Shown piece after piece: positions 5,848-10,840 of a stretch of 10,840 bases of DNA. How positions within the stretch are numbered: the stretch's first letter is position 1; each line of letters opens with the position of its first letter. Under the pieces are notes generated by a model. That model had not been told where the DNA came from, did not search any database, and was given only the letters and a program-made list of their open reading frames with translations. Source of the stretch: Thermoplasmata archaeon. GTDB taxonomy: Archaea; Thermoplasmatota; Thermoplasmata; Lutacidiplasmatales; UBA184. The DNA lies in assembly GCA_030040865.1 (NCBI GenBank), contig JASHSX010000089.1, positions 1 through 10,840 of the forward strand. The letters are read 5' to 3'. Made by a program: the position numbers and the translations under genes.

Positions 5848-7254
5848 ATGGCGGTCTCGCTCAAGACGTGGCCTTCGCGGCTCGTCGCGCGCTCGTGGCT
5901 GCTCGCCTTCGTCCCCATCAACGCGGCGACGGCCGGTTTCGGGGTGGTCCTGCCGCTGCTCATCCTGATCCCGCTCCACGGGTCGTGGGCGGACGTCGCG
6001 GTCGCGGCCACCCTCTTCAACACCGCGGTGATCCTCTCCTCGGTCGTCTGGGGCCACCTCGCCGACCGCTTTCCCACGCGACGGATCTTCCTCGTCGTCA
6101 ACTACGCCGGCTACGGGCTCCTCTACCTCGGGCTCACCCACTTGGACTCGCTACCCGCGCTCTATGCGATCTACACGCTGATCGGGCTCCTCGCACCGGC
6201 GGGCGCGAGCGCCTCGAACCTCCTCATCCTCGAGAAGTTCTCCGAGAAGGAGCGGGCGAGCGCCTTCGCCTCGTTCCAGGAGATGAGCATGATCGGCTCG
6301 GTCGTCGGGCTGCTCATCGGCTACTTCTGGACGCTCGCGAACGACGCGCTGCTCACCCTCCTCTACGTCCTCGCCGGGCTGGCGGTCGCGAGCGCCGTCG
6401 CCCTGTGGTTCGGCATCCGCGAAGCGCACCGAACGCTCTCGACACGGCACGTCGCGAAGCACGCGGAGAGCCTGGCGTCCCGGATCCGGGAGAACGTCGG
6501 CCTCCGCATCCCGATCCCGTTCTTCCCCCACCGGCCCCGCCCGGGCCCCCACGCCTTAGCCCGGTTCCGGGCGTGGGCGAAGCAGGAGCTCCACCACGAG
6601 CTCCCGCTCATCATGGCGGCCGGGTTCCTGTTCAATCTCTCGTCGAACCTCTACAACATCTCCTACACGCCGTACCTCTACTCCGCCGGGCTCGCCGCCT
6701 CGTCGATCTTCCTCGTCAACTTCTCGAACAACTTCGCCCAGACGCTCGTCTTCCCCCTGACCGGCGGGCTCTCCGCCCGGTTCGGTCCCGACCGTCTTGT
6801 ACGGGCCTCGACGTACTTCCGGAGCCTGGGCTACCTCGCGACGGTCGGCTTCACCATCGCGGTGCTCTCCCGGGGAGGCGCCCTCGACGCGAACCTGATC
6901 GTCTACGGGATCCTCGGTGTCGCCATCGCGGTGTACACGACCGCGAGCTCCCTCATGCTCTTCCGCGGCGTCGAGGGACGGGACGCGGGGAGCCTCCTCG
7001 GAGTGAACAGCGCCCTGGGCGGCGTCGCCGCCGTCGCCGGAGCCGGGCTCTCCGGGATCCTCTCGGTCGTCGGGAGCTTCCGGCTGGTCTTCCTCGTCGC
7101 GGGCGGAGCGCTGCTCGTCTCCGTGCCGATCTGGGCCGCCGCGTCGGTCGCCTACCGCCGCCGGCGACTCGCGGCGGAGGTCCCGGTGATCGCGCCGGCC
7201 CCGGCGCCGGCCGACCGGCCGACCGACCCGGCGCTCGCCACGAAAACTCAATAA
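5848..7254 (+). CDS. Major facilitator superfamily transporter
   Basis: This 468-residue protein is an integral membrane carrier with about twelve hydrophobic segments in two halves. The MFS motif A lies in the loop after helix 2 as GHLADRFPTRRIFLV (69-83), and a degenerate copy, GGLSARFGPDRLVRA (306-320), sits at the same place in the second half. The halves are joined by a long basic cytoplasmic loop at about 191-250, and a Pro/Ala-rich hydrophilic tail follows the last helix from about 448. Substrate cannot be told from sequence; the overall look is of a drug or metabolite efflux/uptake carrier. ATG at 5848 is chosen because it lies directly downstream of the TATA box and gives a normal N-terminus. 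Its TAA stop and A/T-rich last codons coincide with the TATA-like element of citrate synthase, 33 nt upstream of that gene. Confidence 0.92.
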   Translation: MAVSLKTWPSRLVARSWLLAFVPINAATAGFGVVLPLLILIPLHGSWADVAVAATLFNTAVILSSVVWGHLADRFPTRRIFLVVNYAGYGLLYLGLTHLDSLPALYAIYTLIGLLAPAGASASNLLILEKFSEKERASAFASFQEMSMIGSVVGLLIGYFWTLANDALLTLLYVLAGLAVASAVALWFGIREAHRTLSTRHVAKHAESLASRIRENVGLRIPIPFFPHRPRPGPHALARFRAWAKQELHHELPLIMAAGFLFNLSSNLYNISYTPYLYSAGLAASSIFLVNFSNNFAQTLVFPLTGGLSARFGPDRLVRASTYFRSLGYLATVGFTIAVLSRGGALDANLIVYGILGVAIAVYTTASSLMLFRGVEGRDAGSLLGVNSALGGVAAVAGAGLSGILSVVGSFRLVFLVAGGALLVSVPIWAAASVAYRRRRLAAEVPVIAPAPAPADRPTDPALATKTQ

Positions 7255-7255
7255 C
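7247..7255 (+). promoter_or_regulatory. Possible TATA-like element of citrate synthase
   Basis: CTCAATAAC is centred about 37 nt before the citrate synthase ATG and includes the MFS TAA stop. A start near 7276-7278 would leave a leader of about 10 nt. It is weaker than the other TATA boxes here, and read-through from the MFS promoter is an alternative. Confidence 0.4.
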
Positions 7256-7287
7256 CGCGCTCCCCTCGACCGCGCCGTTCCCGGACC

Positions 7288-8421
7288 ATGACCGAACCGA
7301 CGGAGGTCCAGCGCGGCCTCGAGGACGTGGTCGCCCTCGAGTCGCGGATCTGCTTCATCGACGGGAAGCAGGGCCGGCTCATCTACGACGGCTACGACAT
7401 CCGGGACCTCGCGGCCCGCTCGACGTTCGAGGAGGTCGCCTACCTGCTCTGGTACGGCCAGCTCCCCACCCGGACGCAGCTCGACGACCTGAGCGCCCGG
7501 TTCGGCAACCTCCGCACCCTCCCGGACGAGGTCGTCCGGGCGATCGACGCCTTCCCGGCGGCCGCGAACCCGATGGATGTCCTGCGCACCACCGTGAGCG
7601 GTCTCGCGCTCTTCGAACCCGAAGAGACGCGCCCCGGCACAAGCTCGATCGGCGGCGCCCAGCGGCTCACGGCCGTGATCCCGACGATCCTCGGCCAGTT
7701 CCACCGACGGAGGGCGGGGCTCCCGCCGCTCGTCCCGCGTCCCGAGCTCTCCTCGGCCGCCTACCTCCTCTATGCGCTCCTGAACCGCGAACCGAGCGAG
7801 CTCGAGAGCCGGGCGACCGACGTGGCCCTCATCCTGCACGCCGACCACGAGCTCAACGCGTCGACGTTCGCGGCCCGGGTCACGGCCTCGACGCTGAGCG
7901 ACCTCTACAGCGCGATCACGAGCGCGATCGGGACCCTGAAGGGACCGCTGCACGGCGGTGCGAACGAACGCGTCATGGAGCTTCTGGAGCAGATCGGGAC
8001 GGTCGACCTCGTCGAGGAGGTCGTGAAGGGGAAGCTGTCCCGGCACGAGCGGATCATGGGGTTCGGTCACCGCGTCTACAAGGTCGAGGACCCCCGGGCG
8101 ACGATCCTGCGCGAGTGGTCCCGAAAGCTCGGCGAGGCGAAGGGGAACCTGCGGTACTACGACCTCCTGCGCAAGCTCGAGGAGGTCGTGCACCGGGAGA
8201 AGGGCCTCTACCCGAACGTCGACCTCTACTCGGGGTCGGTCTACGCGCTCCTCGGGATCCCGCGCGACCTGTTCACCCCGATCTTCGCCGCGAGCCGGGT
8301 CGCCGGCTGGACCGCCCACGTGCTCGAGGAGTACCAGGACCTTCGGCTCATCCGGCCGACGGCGAAGTACGTCGGTCCGACGGACCTCAAGTACGTGCCG
8401 ATCGCCGAGCGCGGCGCGTAG
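7288..8421 (+). CDS. gltA: Citrate synthase (short, type I/archaeal form)
   Basis: The enzyme condenses oxaloacetate and acetyl-CoA to citrate at the entry of the TCA cycle. At 377 residues it matches the homodimeric archaeal/Gram-positive form. It opens with the usual GLEDVVALESRICFIDGKQG. The active-site residues are present: His187 in LHADHELNAST, His222 in GPLHGGANE, His261 with Arg262 in GFGHRVYK, and Asp312 in NVDLYSG. These positions nearly equal those of the Thermoplasma acidophilum enzyme (His222, His262, Asp317). Conserved NPMDVLRTTVS and GTSSIGGAQRLTAVIPTI blocks lie at 94-134. Close relatives include 2-methylcitrate synthases, so propionyl-CoA use cannot be excluded. The last 35 nt overlap, tail to tail, the 3' end of mptD on the other strand. 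Confidence 0.96.
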   Translation: MTEPTEVQRGLEDVVALESRICFIDGKQGRLIYDGYDIRDLAARSTFEEVAYLLWYGQLPTRTQLDDLSARFGNLRTLPDEVVRAIDAFPAAANPMDVLRTTVSGLALFEPEETRPGTSSIGGAQRLTAVIPTILGQFHRRRAGLPPLVPRPELSSAAYLLYALLNREPSELESRATDVALILHADHELNASTFAARVTASTLSDLYSAITSAIGTLKGPLHGGANERVMELLEQIGTVDLVEEVVKGKLSRHERIMGFGHRVYKVEDPRATILREWSRKLGEAKGNLRYYDLLRKLEEVVHREKGLYPNVDLYSGSVYALLGIPRDLFTPIFAASRVAGWTAHVLEEYQDLRLIRPTAKYVGPTDLKYVPIAERGA

Positions 8422-8860
8422 TCCCCGCCCGGGGCTCCCGATCGGCGCGGACCCGCACCACCCGCATGAGCGGGTATCGGAGCGCGGGCTCGTGGGCGAG
8501 CCGCGCCTCGACGGAGTCCGCCCCGTCGGCGAGCACGACGGTGACGTCGAGCATCGGAGGCGAGAGGTACCGGTACGCGAACCGGCCCCGGCCCACCGGG
8601 CCACCCGCGCGGGGCCGGATCGCGACCGCGACCCGCGTGACGTACGGCTGGAGCCCGATCGCACGCTCGATCGTGCGGGCGAGGCTCGGCGCGGTCGCCG
8701 GCGACACCGGCATCCCGAGGTACTGGTGAAAGACGCCGCCCAGCTTGATGCCGGCCTCGAAGAGGAGCCGCTCGCGGGCCGAGAGCGCCGCCCCGGCGGA
8801 CGCCGCCCGCCTACGGACCGTCCGCGCCCCCACGGCGGACGGTGAACGGCCCCAGAACAT
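8387..8860 (-). CDS. mptD: Archaeal dihydroneopterin aldolase
   Basis: MptD (DUF372/PF04038, type MJ1585) cleaves 7,8-dihydroneopterin to 6-hydroxymethyl-7,8-dihydropterin and glycolaldehyde, a step towards tetrahydromethanopterin or folate. The family block FEAGIKLGGVFHQYLGMPVS is at residues 34-53, followed by LARTIERAIGLQPYV and, later, RLAHEPALRYPLMRVVRV. The active residues I recall for the M. jannaschii enzyme, Glu25, His35 and Gln61, fit Glu35, His45 and Gln71 with identical spacing; Tyr129 may replace Tyr111. Two starts are possible: ATG at 8860 (157 residues) or GTG at 8833 (148). Both overlap the end of assA and neither has a clear Shine-Dalgarno. The C-terminal basic tail overlaps the end of citrate synthase. 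It ends the tuf-rps10-asd-assA-mptD run. Confidence 0.85.
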   Translation of the reverse strand: MFWGRSPSAVGARTVRRRAASAGAALSARERLLFEAGIKLGGVFHQYLGMPVSPATAPSLARTIERAIGLQPYVTRVAVAIRPRAGGPVGRGRFAYRYLSPPMLDVTVVLADGADSVEARLAHEPALRYPLMRVVRVRADREPRAGTTRRARRSART

Positions 8861-9554
8861 AGTAGCTCGCCACGCCGACGAGCATCGCGAGGGCGGACGC
8901 GTAGGCGATATCGTACAGCGGCGAGCCCGCCGCCGGGCGGAACTGGAGCGGCACGAGCGCGAACGCCGCCGCGACGCCCGTGGCGGCCATCGGCCACCGC
9001 AGCGTGGCGCCGGCGCGGATCTTCGGGTAGGGGATCGGCGCGACCATCAGCACCGAGATCGCCGCCACCCCGACCAGGACGCCGATCGGCTGCACGCTCT
9101 GGAACGCCGGGTCGGAGTGGAAGAGCAGGGCGACGATCACGGCGAGGGCGGCCTGGGGAGTGGGCACCCCGAGGAAGTACGGCCGTTCGAAACCGCGGGC
9201 CGTGAAGTAGACGAGCCGGGCGATCGCCGCCGCCGCGTACGCGGCCGCCAGGCCGACGGCGAGGTCGCCGAAGGGAGCCCAGGCGGCCCCGGTGTGATCC
9301 GCAATCAGGACCGCGGGCGCGATACCGTAGGTGACCGCGTCGGCGACCGAGTCGACGACCCGGCCGAACCGACGCGCGGGCATGCGACTGCGGCGGGAGA
9401 GCAGCCCGTCGAGACCATCGAAGCCGATCGCGATCGCGATCAGCAGCATCGCCCAGATCGGGTTCCCCGCCAGGGTGTAGAGGATCGCGGCCACGCCGAG
9501 GAGTCCGTTCGCGAGCGTGGCGAGGTTCGCACCGACCCGCCAAGCGTCGGTCAC
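8811..9554 (-). CDS. CDP-alcohol phosphatidyltransferase, probable archaetidylserine synthase
   Basis: The enzyme is expected to transfer the CDP-activated archaeol phosphate to L-serine at the membrane, making archaetidylserine. The 247-residue protein has the CDP-alcohol phosphotransferase motif on the second hydrophobic segment: Asp46, Asp49, Gly50, Arg54, Gly64, Asp68 and Asp72, in the order DxxDGxx(A)R...GxxxDxxxD. The usual Ala before Arg is Ser53. DSVADAVTYGIAPA at 68-81 is typical of serine-specific (PssA-like) members rather than inositol or glycerol ones. About seven further hydrophobic segments follow. The start is GTG at 9554, overlapping the asd TGA by 4 nt. Pairing with the decarboxylase supports the serine assignment strongly. 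The stop TAG lies inside mptD. Confidence 0.88.
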   Translation of the reverse strand: MTDAWRVGANLATLANGLLGVAAILYTLAGNPIWAMLLIAIAIGFDGLDGLLSRRSRMPARRFGRVVDSVADAVTYGIAPAVLIADHTGAAWAPFGDLAVGLAAAYAAAAIARLVYFTARGFERPYFLGVPTPQAALAVIVALLFHSDPAFQSVQPIGVLVGVAAISVLMVAPIPYPKIRAGATLRWPMAATGVAAAFALVPLQFRPAAGSPLYDIAYASALAMLVGVASYYVLGPFTVRRGGADGP

Positions 9555-10180
9555 GGCCGCTCCCGCGCGATCGTCGTCGAACCCGCCCGTACACGGTCGC
9601 CGACCCGGACCGCCGGCTCCGCCCGGCCCGCCGGCAGCACCACGTCCACCCGGGAGCCGAGCACGATCATGCCGAGCCGCTCGCCCTTGCGGAGCCTCGC
9701 TCCGGGGGCGACGAACGAGACCAGCCGCCGAGCGACGATCCCGGTGATCTGAACCACCTCGACGGGCCCGAGCGCGGTGGCGAGCGCGTAGCGACGGGCG
9801 ACGTTCCGGGCCGCGTCCTCGGCGTAGGCCGGTCGGTAGCCGTGCCCGGCGTCCTCAACGCGGGCGACGGTCGCGTCGAACGGCATGCGGTTCACGTGGA
9901 CGTTCGTCACGTTCATGAACACCGAGATCCGGAGGGTCTCGCCGTTCAGCTCGACGGCCCGCACCCGGCCGTCCGCGGCGGAGACGATCCCGGGACCGGG
10001 GGGGCGGTCCGGGTCCCGGAAGAAGACGGCGAAGAACACGGTGAGCGCCGTCGCGAGGGCGAGCAGCGCGAGCAGGACGAGGGAGGCGGCGGGGAACACC
10101 CGCCACGCCCAGAGTACGGCGAGGAGTGCCGCCGCCCCGGCGGGCGGCCCGACGAAGCGCCCGGCGCCGGGGGCGAACAC
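9551..10180 (-). CDS. asd: Archaetidylserine decarboxylase (PSD-related, pyruvoyl enzyme)
   Basis: This enzyme removes CO2 from archaetidylserine to give archaetidylethanolamine. The 209-residue protein begins with one or two membrane helices (about 11-54) and continues with FFRDPDRPP at 53-61, ADGRV at 69-73, SVFMNVTNVHVNRMPFDATV at 86-105, QITGIVARRLV at 144-154 and GMIVLGSRVDVVLP at 170-183. Self-cleavage between Gly175 and Ser176 would create the beta chain and the pyruvoyl group on the alpha chain, as in the short GSR-type decarboxylases. The start is GTG at 10180, 2 nt after the rps10 stop, so translation is likely coupled to S10. The next gene, the CDP-alcohol transferase, overlaps by 4 nt and makes the substrate. 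Confidence 0.9.
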   Translation of the reverse strand: MFAPGAGRFVGPPAGAAALLAVLWAWRVFPAASLVLLALLALATALTVFFAVFFRDPDRPPGPGIVSAADGRVRAVELNGETLRISVFMNVTNVHVNRMPFDATVARVEDAGHGYRPAYAEDAARNVARRYALATALGPVEVVQITGIVARRLVSFVAPGARLRKGERLGMIVLGSRVDVVLPAGRAEPAVRVGDRVRAGSTTIARERP

Positions 10181-10182
10181 GC

Positions 10183-10494
10183 CTACCCGGTCAGCACGAT
10201 CTCGATGTTGACGCCGTCGGGGACCTGGATCCGCATCACCTGGCGCAGCGCGCGCTCGTCGGCGTCGATGTCGATGAGGCGCTTGTGGATCCGCATCTCC
10301 CAGTGGTCGATCGTGCTCGTGCCCCCGCCGTCCGGGCCCTTGCGGACCGGCACGCGGAGCTTCTTCGTGGGGAGCGGGATCGGGCCGGCGATCGCGACGC
10401 CCGTCTTCTGCGAGATGTCCCGGATCTGACGGCAGATCGAATCGACCTTGTGCGAGTCGGTGCCGCTCAGCGAGATCCGGGCCTTCTGCGGCAT
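10183..10494 (-). CDS. rps10: 30S ribosomal protein S10 (uS10)
   Basis: S10 lies in the small-subunit head. The 103-residue protein is the standard archaeal length, beginning MPQKARISLSGTDSHKVDSI and containing GPIPLPTKKLRVPVRKGP at about 37-54 and HWEMRIHKRLIDIDA at 64-78. Its place right after tuf is the usual archaeal str-cluster order. ATG at 10494 has a strong GGAGG ribosome site 8 nt upstream. The stop TAG is 2 nt from the asd start. Confidence 0.98.
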   Translation of the reverse strand: MPQKARISLSGTDSHKVDSICRQIRDISQKTGVAIAGPIPLPTKKLRVPVRKGPDGGGTSTIDHWEMRIHKRLIDIDADERALRQVMRIQVPDGVNIEIVLTG

Positions 10495-10502
10495 CGATGG
10501 GC

Positions 10503-10507
10503 CCTCC
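10503..10507 (-). promoter_or_regulatory. Shine-Dalgarno of rps10
   Basis: Minus-strand GGAGG within a run of G lies 8 nt before the rps10 ATG in the 43-nt gap after tuf. No TATA-like element is present in that gap, so rps10 should be transcribed with tuf. Confidence 0.75.
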
Positions 10508-10537
10508 CCCGTGTCGCTCCGGTGCGGGCCGTGCGCC

Positions 10538-10840
10538 CTACTCGCGCTTCTTGACGTCGATGACGACGCCGGCGGCGACCGTCTGGCCCATGTCCCGGAC
10601 GGCGAACCGCCCGAGCTGGGGGAACTCCTTGTACTTCTCGAGCGCGAGCGGCCGCTTCGGGGTGATGCGGACGACCGCGGCGTCCCCGGTCTTCAGGGTC
10701 TGGGGGTTCTCCTCGGCGGTCTGGCCCGTCTTCGGGTCGAGCCGCTTCTGGAGCTCCGTGAACTCGCAGGCGACCTGCGCCGTATGGCAGTGGAAGACCG
10801 GCGTGTAGCCGACGGTGATCACGCTCGGGTGGTTCAGCAC
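10538..10840 (-). CDS. tuf: Elongation factor 1-alpha (aEF1A/EF-Tu), C-terminal fragment
   Basis: aEF1A is the GTPase that brings aminoacyl-tRNA to the ribosome. Only the last 100 residues, essentially domain III, are in the window; the gene enters from the right edge and its GTPase domain is outside. The diagnostic stretches are HPSVITVGYTPVFHCHTAQV, TGDAAVVRITPKRPL and the near-invariant PQLGRFAVRDMGQTVAAGVV. The GTG at the very edge is an internal valine codon, not a start. The stop is TAG, followed after 43 nt by rps10. Confidence 0.97.
   Translation of the reverse strand: MLNHPSVITVGYTPVFHCHTAQVACEFTELQKRLDPKTGQTAEENPQTLKTGDAAVVRITPKRPLALEKYKEFPQLGRFAVRDMGQTVAAGVVIDVKKRE

Noticed and set aside
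8422..8500. Possible terminator after citrate synthase
   Set aside because: No T-run on the plus strand and the region is coding for mptD on the minus strand, so nothing supports a defined terminator.
5739..8729. A 996-codon open frame on the plus strand
   Set aside because: It crosses the MFS and citrate synthase genes in another frame. Its product is Arg/Pro/Gly-rich with no family motif, the usual effect of very high GC on unused frames.
9424..9443. Tandem GATCGC-like repeat inside assA
   Set aside because: It encodes an Ala/Ile hydrophobic stretch (AIAIGFDG region) of a membrane helix, so it is explained by codon choice.
6556..9594. A 1012-codon open frame on the minus strand
   Set aside because: It runs antisense to citrate synthase and through mptD and assA in the wrong frame. 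The composition is Arg/Gly/Asp-rich low complexity and there is no recognisable domain.
1..10840. CRISPR array, insertion sequence, tRNA or rRNA
   Set aside because: No regularly spaced direct repeats, no transposase motif or terminal inverted repeats around a gene, and no tRNA cloverleaf or rRNA-like stretch were found. Nearly all sequence is occupied by recognised genes.

Overview
The window is a gene-dense, GC-rich stretch of an archaeal chromosome. The archaeal signature is direct: RNA polymerase subunit D, archaeal-type S11, S4, S13 and S10, the C-terminus of aEF1A, archaetidylserine synthase and decarboxylase, an archaeal dihydroneopterin aldolase (MptD), TATA-box promoters and at least one nearly leaderless gene. 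The proteins lack the strong acidity of haloarchaea. The lysine/glutamate-rich N-terminal extension on S13, with bacterial-type DnaJ and H4MPT/folate-type pterin synthesis, fits a GC-rich member of Thermoplasmatota best. That placement is inference. UAG ends many essential genes, which argues against a pyrrolysine-decoding methanogen.

Layout, left to right. (1) Minus strand, positions 2265 to 1: rps13-rps4-rps11-rpoD, the conserved ribosomal/RNAP cluster, cut by the left edge inside rpoD. (2) Minus strand, 4206 to 2366: dnaJ and an MJ0882-like small-molecule/RNA methyltransferase, 2 nt apart. (3) Minus strand, 5690 to 4259: a three-gene unit of a stand-alone Lrp/AsnC ligand-binding (RAM) domain, a small three-helix membrane protein, and a SAM hydroxide adenosyltransferase (DUF62). 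(4) A 157-nt divergent promoter region. (5) Plus strand, 5848 to 8421: an MFS transporter, then citrate synthase. (6) Minus strand, 10840 to 8387: the end of the str cluster (tuf for aEF1A, rps10) running straight into asd, assA and mptD, whose 3' end overlaps citrate synthase tail to tail.

Region 6 puts two consecutive steps of archaeal polar lipid synthesis (CDP-archaeol to archaetidylserine to archaetidylethanolamine) and one pterin step in the transcriptional shadow of elongation factor and S10, with 2-nt spacing or 4-nt overlaps. Region 3 pairs a likely amino-acid sensor domain with a SAM-cleaving enzyme whose usual catalytic histidine appears to be aspartate.

The least expected pattern is regulatory. 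Fifteen stop codons are visible and only three are TAA. All three lie inside the TATA-like element of the next same-strand transcription unit. No mobile element, CRISPR array, tRNA or rRNA was seen, and no defence or biosynthetic island is present. The window is mainly housekeeping, with a few unusual arrangements.
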